Positions 1-9,097 of a stretch of DNA of 60,074 nucleotides are shown piece by piece. The notes under the pieces are model-generated. The model was given only the letters and a program-made list of their open reading frames with translations, was not told the origin of the DNA and did no database searches. How positions within the stretch are numbered: position 1 is the stretch's first letter; each line of letters starts with the position of its first letter. The stretch comes from Micromonospora wenchangensis. GTDB taxonomy: Bacteria > Actinomycetota > Actinomycetes > Mycobacteriales > Micromonosporaceae. Location: contig NZ_MZMV01000044.1 in assembly GCF_002210435.1 (NCBI RefSeq), forward strand, positions 1-60,074, in the 5' to 3' direction. Position numbers and translations under genes: made by a program.

Positions 1-334
1 CCGGCGCGGCGACCGGAGGGCCCGCCGGCGCGGCGGGGCGGGCTGCCGGCGCGGGCGGGCGGACCGCCGCGCCGACCGGGACCGGGGCGGGGATCTCCCG
101 GCGGATGCGGGCCGCCAGCTCCGCCCGTCGGCGCTGCGCCGCGAGCAGTCGGGTACCGAGCCCCTGGTACGTCTGCCGGGCCCGCTCGACCTCCCGGCCG
201 AGCGAGACGATCTCCCGGTCCAACCGGACCACCTCGGCGGCGGGCGGGTACGGCCCGAGCCCGCAGCCGGCGCACCCACGGGTCAGCTCGGCGGGTGCTC
301 CGCAGCGGGGGCAGGGGTAACCGGTGTTCTGCAC
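1..334 (-). CDS. Zinc-ribbon membrane-type protein, N-terminal part (runs off left edge)
   Basis: About 111 codons are visible, from a GTG at 334 to the window edge with no stop. The N-terminus carries two CxxC pairs (C8/C11 and C21/C24), a compact zinc ribbon. A charged Arg/Glu-rich helix follows (about residues 36-80), then Ala/Pro-rich sequence that continues off the window. This layout resembles the large actinobacterial membrane proteins of the SCO7613 C-terminal-domain type, but the membrane part is not visible, so that assignment is inference. The ribosome binding site is weak. It is read away from cutA. Confidence 0.6.
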   Translation of the reverse strand, partial: MQNTGYPCPRCGAPAELTRGCAGCGLGPYPPAAEVVRLDREIVSLGREVERARQTYQGLGTRLLAAQRRRAELAARIRREIPAPVPVGAAVRPPAPAARPAAPAGPPVAAP

Positions 335-382
335 CCGGCCATCCTGCCGGTGGGCCGCAACCGGAGGCCAGAGTGCCCGTAC

Positions 383-703
383 CTAGGTACGGGTGTTCTC
401 GTGCACCCAGGTGGCGTATGCCGGGTCGCCGCTCTCGGCGTGGGTGACCAGGATCTCGGGCACCTCGTAGGGATGGTTGGACCGGATCTGGGCGACCAGC
501 GCCGTGGCCCGGTCGGGGGCGGTCTTGAACTGCACCGACCACTCGGTGCTGGTCTCCACCCCGGCCCGCCACCAGTACGTGCTGTCGACCTGGCCGCCGA
601 CCTGGGCGCAGGCGGCCAGTCGCCCGGCCACCGCGGCGGCCGCCATCAGGTCCGCGACGGAGCGCGAGTCCACCACCGTCGTCACCACGCAGATCTGGTC
701 CAC
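383..703 (-). CDS. cutA: CutA divalent-cation tolerance protein
   Basis: The 106-residue product has the usual CutA1 length and features: an N-terminal beta strand (CVVTTVVDS), the AACAQV segment, the YWW core after the first helix, a basic FKTAP strand and a C-terminal HPYEVPEI motif that is nearly invariant in the family. CutA forms cytosolic trimers and was linked to copper tolerance in E. coli; its physiological role is unsettled. The start is GTG at 703, with AAGG about 8 bases upstream. It lies on the minus strand 52 bases beyond the stop of the acyltransferase gene and may share its transcript. Confidence 0.92.
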   Translation of the reverse strand: MDQICVVTTVVDSRSVADLMAAAAVAGRLAACAQVGGQVDSTYWWRAGVETSTEWSVQFKTAPDRATALVAQIRSNHPYEVPEILVTHAESGDPAYATWVHENTRT

Positions 704-755
704 CTGCGCACCTTACGCGGGAACGGCGGCGAACCGGTCGACCGTCACGGCGCGT

Positions 756-1775
756 TCACCGTGCCGTCACGCTGTCCCGGTTGTCGGCGATCCACCTGTC
801 GATCCGGTCCCACCAGTCGAAGAGCCAGTCGATCCGCTCCTGCCGGCCGGTCGGGACGTCCTCGGGCGGCACGGACCAGAACCGCATGATGATCCGTTTG
901 TCCATCGGCAGTTCGCGCCACACGTCGGCGACGGTGAGCATCCGGTCCAGGCCGGTGTGCGCCACGAAGATCACCCCGGCCTCCGGGGCGGCGTCCAGGG
1001 CGGCGAGCACCCCACCGGGCTGCGGGGCGAGCACGTGCTGCATCCGCTCGGCGCGGACCGCCATCCGTTCCAGGCCGAGCGCGCGCAGCTTGGCGATCGC
1101 CCGCAGCCGCCGGCCGGGGGTGAAGTTGCCGCCCTCCGGGAAGATCACGAAGGCGTCGTCGTCGTCCAGCCCGGTGGCCAGGTGACCGATCTGCCGGACC
1201 GCCGCCCCCTGCCCGTCACCGGGGGCGATGAAGCGGTTGGGCAGGCGGTTGAGCAGCACGTCGATCGCCGGGTCCCACTGGAGCGTCTCCTTGAGCACGA
1301 TCCGGGGCTCCCGCTGGAACCAGTTGACCAGGGAGTGGATCAGGATGAACGAGTCACCCGGGCCGGCGTGCCGGCAGAGCACCAGCTCCGGCCGGCCGGG
1401 CAGGGCGGTGTCCGGGTCGGTGCCGACCACGTCGATGCTCAGCCGCAGCGTCCACCGGGCCTGCCAGAACAGCACCCGCAGGAACCAGCCGGCGAGCACG
1501 TAGTGCGCCCGCTGGAAGGCCGGCGCGCGCTTCCACCTGCCGAACCCGGAGGCCAGCCAGAGCACGAAGAGGGCGACCAGCGCCGCGGCGTCCCAGACCA
1601 GGTAGACGCAACCGATCCAGAGCAGCCGCAGCGGGCGCAGCCGGCCCGGCACGAACGGCGACGCGGCCAGCGCGAGCAGCGCCCAGACCGGCACCGTGGT
1701 CAGCACCGTGACCGCGAGCAGGATCACCCCGGGCGCGAACAGCAGCCGGCGTACCCACCGAGGGGGCAGCGGCAT
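756..1775 (-). CDS. Membrane-anchored 1-acylglycerol-phosphate acyltransferase-like protein
   Basis: The 339-residue product starts with two hydrophobic segments (about residues 10-35 and 45-75). A PlsC-type domain follows: an HxxxxD motif (HAGPGD), an acceptor-side region, and FPEGGNF corresponding to the family's FPEGTR motif. Known members acylate lysophospholipids or related lipids at the cytoplasmic membrane. Its ATG overlaps the stop of the patatin gene as TGATG, so the two are probably translationally coupled: one enzyme deacylates phospholipid and the other reacylates, a plausible lipid-remodelling pair. The substrate is not deducible. The reading frame stays open far upstream, but that part is antisense to no known protein and overlaps the patatin gene in another frame. 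Confidence 0.85.
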   Translation of the reverse strand: MPLPPRWVRRLLFAPGVILLAVTVLTTVPVWALLALAASPFVPGRLRPLRLLWIGCVYLVWDAAALVALFVLWLASGFGRWKRAPAFQRAHYVLAGWFLRVLFWQARWTLRLSIDVVGTDPDTALPGRPELVLCRHAGPGDSFILIHSLVNWFQREPRIVLKETLQWDPAIDVLLNRLPNRFIAPGDGQGAAVRQIGHLATGLDDDDAFVIFPEGGNFTPGRRLRAIAKLRALGLERMAVRAERMQHVLAPQPGGVLAALDAAPEAGVIFVAHTGLDRMLTVADVWRELPMDKRIIMRFWSVPPEDVPTGRQERIDWLFDWWDRIDRWIADNRDSVTAR

Positions 1776-2605
1776 CAGCGGTCCAGGCTCGCCAGGTAGT
1801 GCCGGGACGCGGTGTAGGCGCGGCTGATCCGCCGCCCCACCGCCGCCATGTCCCGGTACGCCCACGGGCTGTCGTCGCGCGGTTCCAGCCCGCCGGTCGG
1901 CAGGACGTGCACCCGTACCCCTTCGGGCAGGGCGGCCATCTCCCGGGCGAACCGGTGCCGGCGGGCGATCTCGAACGCGACCTGGGCGATCTCCCACGGC
2001 CGGCGGGGCGGCGTCAGCTCCCGCTCGATCCGCCCCACCTGGAGGACGAAGATCTGCGTCGCGCCGACGGCGACCGCCTCGCCGATCGGTATCGAGTTGA
2101 CGATCCCGCCGTCTATGTAGTGCTGGCCGTCGATCTGTGCCGGTGGCAGCAGCCCCGGCACGGAGGCGGAGGCGAGCACCGCCGACACCAGTGGTCCGGT
2201 GTGGAACCAGTGTTCGGCGGCCCGCTCGATGTTGGCCGCGCAGCAGCGGAACGGCACCTTCAGGTCGGCGAAGGTGGTGTCCGCGCCCAACTCCCCCTCC
2301 AGCAGCTTGCGCAGCGGCCGGGGCGAGTGCAGGTGGGTACGGGCGGCGAAGCGGCGCAGTTGCCGGGCGACCGAGTCGCCGTACACCTCGCTCGCCTCCG
2401 GGGAGGCCCACAGCCGCACCAGCCGGTCGGTGACCGCCTCGGACGGGTCGGCGGCGACCAGCGCGCCGTTGACCGCGCCGATCGAGGTGCCGAGCACGAC
2501 GTCGGGGCGGATCCGGGCCCGGAACAGGGCACGCAGCATCCCCACCTCGACCGCGCCGAGCACTCCCCCGCCGCCGAGCACGAACGCCACCGGACCGCCA
2601 CTCAT
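1775..2605 (-). CDS. Patatin-like phospholipase
   Basis: This 276-residue patatin-fold lipase has a glycine-rich oxyanion loop (GGGGVLGAVEVG, about residues 11-22), the nucleophile elbow GTSIG with the catalytic Ser near residue 42, and the DGG catalytic Asp near residue 155. These form the Ser-Asp dyad typical of bacterial patatin phospholipases (RssA/YlbK group). There is no signal peptide, so it is probably cytosolic or peripheral to the membrane. I chose ATG 2605 because AGGA lies 8 bases upstream; an ATG three codons earlier (2614) is possible. The stop overlaps the acyltransferase start. Confidence 0.88.
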   Translation of the reverse strand: MSGGPVAFVLGGGGVLGAVEVGMLRALFRARIRPDVVLGTSIGAVNGALVAADPSEAVTDRLVRLWASPEASEVYGDSVARQLRRFAARTHLHSPRPLRKLLEGELGADTTFADLKVPFRCCAANIERAAEHWFHTGPLVSAVLASASVPGLLPPAQIDGQHYIDGGIVNSIPIGEAVAVGATQIFVLQVGRIERELTPPRRPWEIAQVAFEIARRHRFAREMAALPEGVRVHVLPTGGLEPRDDSPWAYRDMAAVGRRISRAYTASRHYLASLDR

Positions 2606-2784
2606 GCCGTTCATCCTGGCACGCCACCCCCCGTGACCGTGGCGCAGCCGCTGGTCACCGCTGCGCGCTCCGCACCGGTGGCGGTCGGCGAACCCACCAC
2701 TGCGGAGGGTCATCGGGCAACTGGACAACCGTTGACAGGGGGGACACATTCCCGCAACCTGACACCACCCCGAACCCCAGGCAG

Positions 2785-4518
2785 GTGCGAACACTGATGG
2801 CAGCCCTGAACGCCGGTAGGTTGCTGGCCCGCAGGTACCGGCTACTCGACAGGATCGGGGCCGGCGGGATGTCGGTGATCTGGCGGGCCCGCGACGAGGT
2901 GCTCGACCGGGTCGTCGCGGTCAAGGTGCTCGCCCCGTCGCTGGCCGCCGACGCCCGTTTCCGGGACATGGTGCGCGAGGAGGCGCGGTCGGCCGCCCAG
3001 CTGGTCCACCCGCACGTGACCGCGGTGCACGACTACGGCGAGGCGCTCGCCCCGGACGGCGAGATCACCTCGTTCGTGGTGATGGAGCTGCTCACCGGCG
3101 AGGAGCTGGAGCACCGGCTGAGCGAGGGGCCGTTGCCCTGGCCGGAGGCGGTCGAGGTGGGCGCCCAGGTGGCCGAGGCGTTGGCGGCGGCGCACCGGCT
3201 CGGCATCGTGCACCGGGACATCACCCCGGCGAACGTGATGATGACCCGGATCGGCGCGAAGGTGCTCGACTTCGGCATCGCCACCCAGGCCGGCACCCCC
3301 GACGACGACGAGGACGGCGGCACCTTCGGTACCCCGGCGTACGTCGCGCCGGAACGGTTGGACGGCGCGCCGGCCCAGCCGTCCACCGACGTCTACTCCC
3401 TCGGTGTGCTGCTCTACGAGACGCTGACCGGCCAACCGCCGTACCCGGCGGAGACCTGGGAGCAGCTCGCCGCCGCGATCGCCGACGAGCGGCCGCCGAC
3501 GCTGGACGGCGTACCGGGGCTGCCGCCGGTGGTGGTCGACGTCTGCCTGCGCTGCCTGGCCCGGGACCCGCACGAGCGGCCGACCGCGCACCAGGTCGCC
3601 ACCGCCCTGCGTGACCAGCTGCTGCCGGGTGATCCGCAGGCGGCCACGATGCTCTCCCCGACGGTCACCCTGCCCGCCGTCCCCGGCGCCGACGCCCCGG
3701 GCGACCGGCCCACCGCGCCGGTCGCCCTGGCCGGTCCGGCCGCCGTCGGCGCGGCAGCCGGTGCCGGCGCGGCAGCGGGCGTCGTTGCGGCAGCCGGCGG
3801 CGGATCGGTGGCCGGTGCCGGCCCGGCGGGCGGTGCCACAGCCGGCCCCGGTGAGGGTGCCGCGGCGGCCGGACGGGTCGGGGTCGGCGGCCGGGCCGCG
3901 GCGACGTCGGACACCGGCACCCCCGGTGCCCGGCACGGCCGCGACGGCGGCCCGGATGGTGGCGTCCCCGAACCGGAGCTGCTGCCGCCCTCGCGCCGCC
4001 CGCTGGTGGCGGTGGGGGTGCTGGTGGTGCTGACGGCGGCGGCGGTCCTCCTGCTCGCCCCGCTGCTGGAACCCGGCACCCACACCCCGCCGGTCGCCGG
4101 ACGCAGCGAGACCCCGGTGGCCGAACCGTCGCCGTCACGCACCCAGCCGGCGGCGGACCCCACCCCGCCGCCGGCCCCCCGGCGGGCCACCAGCGCACCC
4201 GCGCCGTCGCGCCCGCCGGCCACCACCCCGGACGGGGGCCAGGGCGGCGGCGGGCTGACCGAGGCCGCCGACCGGATGCGCCGGCTGATCGACGACGGGG
4301 TCCGCACCGGCGAGGTCCGCGAGGACGTCGGCCTGGACCTGCGCAACGTGCTGGCCAATCTGACCCGGTCCGCCGCCGAGGGCCGCTCCGACGTGCCCGC
4401 GCAGGTGACCGCGCTCCGCGAGAAGGTCACCCGCCGCATCGACGAGGGGGGCATCACCCCGGCGTACGGCCGGCAGCTCGACGCCGCCGTCCGGGACCTG
4501 GCCGCGACCACCGTCTGA
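2785..4518 (+). CDS. Transmembrane Ser/Thr protein kinase (PknB-type)
   Basis: The 577-residue product has a kinase domain at about residues 15-280: a glycine loop GAGGMSVIW, the VAVK lysine, HRD catalytic loop, DFG, and an APE-like APER segment. The catalytic loop reads HRDITPANV, so the lysine usual two places after the Asp (HRDLKPxN) is threonine. A long Ala/Gly/Pro-rich linker is followed by one membrane helix near residues 406-428, then a Pro/Ser-rich extracellular stretch and a helical C-terminal domain of about 90 residues that I do not recognise. There are no PASTA repeats. The start may instead be ATG 2797. It converges on the GT4 gene with an 18-base gap that contains a hairpin. Confidence 0.9.
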   Translation: MRTLMAALNAGRLLARRYRLLDRIGAGGMSVIWRARDEVLDRVVAVKVLAPSLAADARFRDMVREEARSAAQLVHPHVTAVHDYGEALAPDGEITSFVVMELLTGEELEHRLSEGPLPWPEAVEVGAQVAEALAAAHRLGIVHRDITPANVMMTRIGAKVLDFGIATQAGTPDDDEDGGTFGTPAYVAPERLDGAPAQPSTDVYSLGVLLYETLTGQPPYPAETWEQLAAAIADERPPTLDGVPGLPPVVVDVCLRCLARDPHERPTAHQVATALRDQLLPGDPQAATMLSPTVTLPAVPGADAPGDRPTAPVALAGPAAVGAAAGAGAAAGVVAAAGGGSVAGAGPAGGATAGPGEGAAAAGRVGVGGRAAATSDTGTPGARHGRDGGPDGGVPEPELLPPSRRPLVAVGVLVVLTAAAVLLLAPLLEPGTHTPPVAGRSETPVAEPSPSRTQPAADPTPPPAPRRATSAPAPSRPPATTPDGGQGGGGLTEAADRMRRLIDDGVRTGEVREDVGLDLRNVLANLTRSAAEGRSDVPAQVTALREKVTRRIDEGGITPAYGRQLDAAVRDLAATTV

Positions 4519-4524
4519 GCACCC

Positions 4525-4552
4525 GCTGCGTACCCGTCAGCGGGTACGCAGC
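4525..4552. terminator. Bidirectional terminator hairpin, kinase/GT4
   Basis: A perfect 12-bp stem (GCTGCGTACCCG with its complement) closes a 4-base TCAG loop. The loop contains the TGA stop of the minus-strand GT4 gene, and the stem encodes its last codons. It lies 6 bases after the kinase stop, so it can serve both convergent genes. There is no U-tract, as is common in actinomycetes. Confidence 0.75.
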
Positions 4553-5646
4553 CCGACGGGCCGGCGCAGGGGCGGGGCCGTGCCGAACGCGACGGCCCGG
4601 TAGACCGCCTCGTAGCCGTGGGCCATCCGCTCGGTGGAGAAGTGCTCGGCCACGTGCGCGGTGCAGGCCGCCGGGTCGAGCCGGACCACCTCGCGCAGGG
4701 CCGCCGGCAGCTCCCGGGCGTCGTCGCGGACCAGCCCGGTCACGCCGTCGACCACCACCTCGGGCACCGCGCCCCGGCGCAGCGCCACCACCGGCGTGCC
4801 GGTCGCCATGGCCTCCACCATCACCATGCCGAACGGTTCCTCCCACTGGATCGGCATGATCAGGCAGCGGGCGTCGGCCAGCAGCCGCAGGGCCGCCTCC
4901 CGGTCGGCGTTCATGACCACCTCGACGTCGTGGCCCAGCATCGGCTGGACCACCTCGGCGAAGTACCGGCGCTCGGCGGGCTCGTTGCACTTGCCGGCCA
5001 GGGTGAGCGGGAGGCCGGCCGCCCGGCAGGCCCGGATCGCCGTGTCGGGGCCCTTGTCCGGGCTGAACCGGGCCAGCCAGAGCACCGGGCCCCGGCCGGG
5101 TTCCTGCTTGACCGGCACGTCCCGGCTGTCGAACGCGTTGTGCACCGTGCCCACCCAGGGCAGGGCGGGGTTGGACCGGCGCTGGGCGTGCGAGATGGCC
5201 ACCAGGCCCACCCCGTGGTCGGTGTCGCTGAGCACCGCCCCGTACTCGCCGACCGGGTTGCCGTGCACGGTGGCCACGGTGGGCACCGCACGCCGGCCGG
5301 CGACCAGCGGCCCGATCGTGGTGTGGTCGTGGATCACGTCGAATTCGGCGGCGGAGACCAGCCGGTTGATCCGGGCCAGGTGGGCCAGTTCCGGCAGCGA
5401 CTCGCCCAGCCGGTCGTACTGCAACTCGTCGATCGTGGAGACGAAGTCGGCGGTGGTGCCGTGCTGCCGGCCGGCCCCGAAGAGGGTCACCCGGTGACCG
5501 TGCCCGACCAGCGCGTCCACCAGCCCGTGCACCACCTGCTCCAGCCCGCCGTACCCGGGTGGCGGCACCGACAGCCAGGGTGGCACGAGCATCGCGACCC
5601 GCAGCGGCGGCCCGGACGGCGGACGTTCCGACGGACGGTGGGTCAC
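4537..5646 (-). CDS. GT4-family glycosyltransferase
   Basis: The 369-residue protein has the GT-B fold of family 4. The N-terminal half carries the GGLE acceptor-side motif (PPGYGGLEQVVHGL), and the C-terminal half carries the E-x7-E nucleotide-sugar motif in EEPFGMVMVEAMATGTPVV. It is expected to transfer a sugar from an NDP- or GDP-sugar at the cytoplasmic face; donor and acceptor are unknown. GTG 5646 is preferred because GGAGGA lies 9 bases upstream; a GTG two codons earlier is too close to that site. It is transcribed alone, between hairpins on both sides. Confidence 0.85.
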   Translation of the reverse strand: MTHRPSERPPSGPPLRVAMLVPPWLSVPPPGYGGLEQVVHGLVDALVGHGHRVTLFGAGRQHGTTADFVSTIDELQYDRLGESLPELAHLARINRLVSAAEFDVIHDHTTIGPLVAGRRAVPTVATVHGNPVGEYGAVLSDTDHGVGLVAISHAQRRSNPALPWVGTVHNAFDSRDVPVKQEPGRGPVLWLARFSPDKGPDTAIRACRAAGLPLTLAGKCNEPAERRYFAEVVQPMLGHDVEVVMNADREAALRLLADARCLIMPIQWEEPFGMVMVEAMATGTPVVALRRGAVPEVVVDGVTGLVRDDARELPAALREVVRLDPAACTAHVAEHFSTERMAHGYEAVYRAVAFGTAPPLRRPVGLRTR

Positions 5647-5730
5647 TGCCACGAATCCTCCCCCGTTGTCCCGGTCCGGCAGGTGTGTCCGGCGGGATCG
5701 GCGGCGATTTCCCCCTGCCCGGACAGGCAA

Positions 5731-5816
5731 ACGCGCCCCGGCCGGGTGGGGCCCGTCCGGGGCGCGTGCGGCGGCGGGCGGTGGAGCCAACCCCCTTGGC
5801 TCCACCGCCCGCCGCC
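5731..5816 (-). terminator. Double terminator hairpin after the HtrA gene
   Basis: Two hairpins stand side by side. One has a perfect 21-bp stem (5770-5790 pairing with 5796-5816) around a 5-base C loop. The other has an 11-bp stem (5731-5741 with 5757-5767). Both follow the stop of the minus-strand HtrA gene and precede the GT4 start, so they isolate the two transcripts. Confidence 0.8.
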
Positions 5817-5836
5817 CGGAGGAGGCAGGTCTGTGG

Positions 5837-7462
5837 TTACGACGTCTCGGCGAGCGTCACGGTTGCGGTCGCCTCGGCACCATTTCGCTTGTAGGTCACC
5901 TGGACCCGGTCGCCGACCTTGCCGGCCTGCACCGCGCCGACCAGATCGTTGGAGTCGTTGATCACCTTGTCCCCGAACCTGGTGATCACGTCGCCGCGCT
6001 GGATGCCGGCCTTCTCGGCGGCGCTGCCCCCGGCGACGGAGGCGACCAGGGCCCCGCCGTCCTCGGCCGCGTTGACGCTGACCCCCAGGGACGGGTGGCT
6101 GATCTTCTCGCCCCGCTGGAGCTTCTCGGCGACGTCCTTGGCCTTGTTGCTCGGGATGGCGAAGCCGACCCCGATGTTGCCGGTGCTGCCCTGCCCGGCG
6201 GTGGCGATGGCGGTGTTGATGCCGATCACCTCGCCCCGGGTGTTGACCAGCGCGCCACCGGAGTTGCCCGGGTTGATCGGGGCGTCGGTCTGGAGCAGGC
6301 CGGAGATCGAGCTGGCGCCACCCTGCGGGGACTGCTGCGGGCCGTTGCCGCTGCCGGCCTGGATGGTGCGATCCCGGGCGCTGAGGATGCCGGCGGTCAC
6401 CGAACCCTGCAGACCGAGCGGGCTGCCCAGGGCGAGCACCTGGTCGCCCACCTGCATGGCGTCGCTGTCGCCGAACTTCGCCGCCTTGAGGTTGTCGATG
6501 CCGCTGGTCTGGACCACCGCGAGGTCGGTCTTCGGGTCGGTACCGACGATCTTGGCGGGGGCGGTCTTGCCGTTGGCGAAGACCACCCGGACGGCGTCCC
6601 CGGAGGCCGAGGCGACCACGTGGTTGTTGGTCAGCACGAAGCCGTCGGAGCTGAGGACCACGCCCGACCCCTCACCGCTGTCGGTCATGATCGAGACCAC
6701 GCTGTCCTGCACCGAGGCGGCGATCTTCGGCAGGTCGGCGCTGTTGATCACGGGTGCGGCCGAGTAGTTGCGGGTGATCCCGCCCCGGTCGCCGTCGACC
6801 GCCAGGGCGAGCGCGCCACCGGCCACGCCGGAGCCGAGCATCAGGGCGAAGACCGCCACCCCGGCGCCGACGAACTTGGCCACCTTGCCGGCCTGCGGTG
6901 CCGGGGCGGGCGCCCACGGCGGGGTCGGCTGGCCGGGGTGTTGCGGCCCACCCGGGCCACCCTGCCCCGGGTAACCGGCGGACGGCTGGCCCACGCCGGG
7001 CTGGCCGTATCCGGCACCGGGCTGACCGGGGTAGCCGGCCGACGGGGTGCCCACGCCCGGCTGCCCGGGACGGTGCTGGCCGGGGTAGCCACCGGCCCAC
7101 CCGGACTGCTGCTGGCCGGGCTGGTAGCCGGCCGACGGGTACTGCCCCGCCGGGGAGTGGCCCGGGTAACCGGTGGGCGCGGGATGGCCCGGCCGGTACG
7201 CCTGGTCGCCGCCACCGGACGGGTACGAGGTCTGCGGGTACGGCGTGGCGGCGGGCGGCGCATACGGCGACGCGGGCGGCGCGTACCCCGGTCCGGGGTT
7301 GGCCGGGCCGGCCGGCTCCCCCGCGGCGCCGGCGGCCTGACCGGGGGTGTTGGTGGTGTCGGACTCGCCGCGCGTGGCGCGGGACGGCTCGGCGGAGGGG
7401 TGCGACGGCTCGGCGTCGGGGGAAGCCGGCCGACGCTGCGGGTCGGTCTCGAACTCGGTCAT
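5837..7462 (-). CDS. HtrA/PepD-like membrane serine protease with PDZ domain
   Basis: The 541-residue protease has a cytosolic Pro/Gly/Gln/Tyr-rich N-terminal region (about residues 30-195, with repeated SAGYPGQ-like units), one membrane helix near 200-225, a trypsin-like domain with the triad His (TNNHVV), Asp (TDLAVV) and Ser (GNSGGAL), and a C-terminal PDZ domain (about 450-530). HtrA proteins degrade or refold damaged extracytoplasmic proteins. It lies 84 bases downstream of the histidine kinase gene, the same order as mprA-mprB-pepD of M. tuberculosis, which suggests an envelope-stress regulon. The start at ATG 7462 has AGGGG just upstream. Confidence 0.9.
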   Translation of the reverse strand: MTEFETDPQRRPASPDAEPSHPSAEPSRATRGESDTTNTPGQAAGAAGEPAGPANPGPGYAPPASPYAPPAATPYPQTSYPSGGGDQAYRPGHPAPTGYPGHSPAGQYPSAGYQPGQQQSGWAGGYPGQHRPGQPGVGTPSAGYPGQPGAGYGQPGVGQPSAGYPGQGGPGGPQHPGQPTPPWAPAPAPQAGKVAKFVGAGVAVFALMLGSGVAGGALALAVDGDRGGITRNYSAAPVINSADLPKIAASVQDSVVSIMTDSGEGSGVVLSSDGFVLTNNHVVASASGDAVRVVFANGKTAPAKIVGTDPKTDLAVVQTSGIDNLKAAKFGDSDAMQVGDQVLALGSPLGLQGSVTAGILSARDRTIQAGSGNGPQQSPQGGASSISGLLQTDAPINPGNSGGALVNTRGEVIGINTAIATAGQGSTGNIGVGFAIPSNKAKDVAEKLQRGEKISHPSLGVSVNAAEDGGALVASVAGGSAAEKAGIQRGDVITRFGDKVINDSNDLVGAVQAGKVGDRVQVTYKRNGAEATATVTLAETS

Positions 7463-7546
7463 GCCCCTAGTTTTCCCCGTCGCACTGTCACCCACCTGGA
7501 ACCCGCCTGGAAGTTTTCTGAAAGTCACGGCGGGCCCGTCGGAGCG

Positions 7547-9097
7547 TCACTCCGGGTCGCCGTCCGCCTCGGGCAGCAGGGGCAGCCGGACCCGGAAGGT
7601 CGCCCCGCCGCCCGGGGTCTCGTCCACCTCGACGGTGCCCTGGTGGGCGGTGACCAGCGCCGCGACGATGGCCAGACCCAGGCCGGTGCTGGTGATCCCG
7701 CTGGCCCGGCGGGTCCGGGCCGCGTCGGCGCGGTAGAACCGCTCGAAGACCCGCTCGGCCTGCTCCGGGGCGAGCCCCGGCCCGGTGTCCGCCACCTCCA
7801 CCACGGCCACGTTCCCGGCCTCGGAACGCAGCCGCAGGGTCACCGACGCCTCCGGCGGGGTGTGCGTCAACGCGTTGGTCATCAGGTTGCCGATCACCTG
7901 CCGCAGCCGGGCGTCGTCGGCGTGCACGACCAGCGGGCCCGAGTTCGGGGCGATCTCCAGCTCGATGTGCCGTTCGGGGGCGACCACCCGGGCCGCCTCG
8001 ACCGCCTCCGAGGCGAGCACCGGCAGCTCCACCGGGGCGAGCGACAGCGGACGTTCCCGGTCCAGCCGGGCGAGCAGCAGCAGGTCCTCCACCAGCAGCC
8101 CCATCCGGGCCGCCTCGTCCTCGATGCGGCGCAGCAGGTCGGCGGTCTGCTCCGGGGCGCGGGCGGCCCCCTGCCGGTACAGCTCGGCGAAGCCCCGGAT
8201 GGTGGTCAGCGGGGTCCGCAGCTCGTGCGAGGCGTCCGCGACGAACTGCCGCATCCGCTCCTCCGAGCGCCGGGCGCGGGCCTCCGACGCCAGCGCGGCG
8301 TGCGCCGCGTCCCGGGCCCCGGCCTCCGCCGTACGGGCCGCCATCTCCGAGGCGGCGCGGGCGGTGAAGGCGGCCTCGATCTGGGCCAGCATCGCGTTCA
8401 ACGCCCGGGAGAGCCGGCCCAGCTCGGAGGTGGCGCACTCCTGCCCCTCCTCGGGGTCGGGCACCCGGCGGCTCAGGTCACCACCGGCGATCGCGGCGGC
8501 CGTCCGTTCGATCTCCACCAGCGGTTTCAGGCTGGTCCGCACGATGGCCGCGCCGATCGAGGCGAGCAGGATCAGCACCGCCCCGCCGACCAGCATGTCT
8601 ATCCAGATCAGCCGCTTGACCGCCAGGTCGACGTCGGTCATGTGCTGGCCGAAGGCGAGGACCCGGCCGTCGCCGAGGTCGGTGTAGAGCATCCGCCACC
8701 GGGTGCGGCCGTCCTTGGACTGCACGGTGAACGGGTCGCCGACCAGGGCCGAGAAACCGGCGAAGTCGGTGGGGAACTCCGGCAGTTCCTCCGGGCGCAG
8801 GCCGGAGTAGCGCGACGGCCCCTCCACCTCGGCCCGGCTGGCCTGCGCGGCCACGTAGTCGGTGGGGATGCCCACCAGGAGCGGGCCCCGGCCCTGGCCG
8901 AGCGCCCGCGCCACCCCGTTGGTGTCGCCGCGCAACTGGTCGTCGACCTGGCCGATCAGGTACTCCCGGAGGAAGTACGTGGTCAGCGAGCTGATCACCA
9001 CGAGGGCGATGGCGACCAGGGTGAGGACCGCCGCGACCAGCTTGACCCGCAGCGGGATGCTCCGCAGCCGCCCCTTCGCCTCGTCGAGCGGGCTCAC
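7547..9097 (-). CDS. Membrane sensor histidine kinase
   Basis: The 516-residue kinase has a membrane helix at about 20-42, a roughly 120-residue extracellular sensor, a second helix near 166-190, a HAMP domain, a helical stretch rich in Ala and Glu (about 245-285), HisKA with the phospho-accepting His in ASHELRTPL near residue 290, and HATPase with the N-box (NLMTNAL), DTGPGL and STGLGLAI motifs. The GTG start overlaps the stop of the response regulator by 4 bases (GTGA). The domain order is as in PhoR/TrcS-type kinases. The signal is unknown; linkage to an HtrA gene suggests envelope damage. Confidence 0.93.
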   Translation of the reverse strand: MSPLDEAKGRLRSIPLRVKLVAAVLTLVAIALVVISSLTTYFLREYLIGQVDDQLRGDTNGVARALGQGRGPLLVGIPTDYVAAQASRAEVEGPSRYSGLRPEELPEFPTDFAGFSALVGDPFTVQSKDGRTRWRMLYTDLGDGRVLAFGQHMTDVDLAVKRLIWIDMLVGGAVLILLASIGAAIVRTSLKPLVEIERTAAAIAGGDLSRRVPDPEEGQECATSELGRLSRALNAMLAQIEAAFTARAASEMAARTAEAGARDAAHAALASEARARRSEERMRQFVADASHELRTPLTTIRGFAELYRQGAARAPEQTADLLRRIEDEAARMGLLVEDLLLLARLDRERPLSLAPVELPVLASEAVEAARVVAPERHIELEIAPNSGPLVVHADDARLRQVIGNLMTNALTHTPPEASVTLRLRSEAGNVAVVEVADTGPGLAPEQAERVFERFYRADAARTRRASGITSTGLGLAIVAALVTAHQGTVEVDETPGGGATFRVRLPLLPEADGDPE

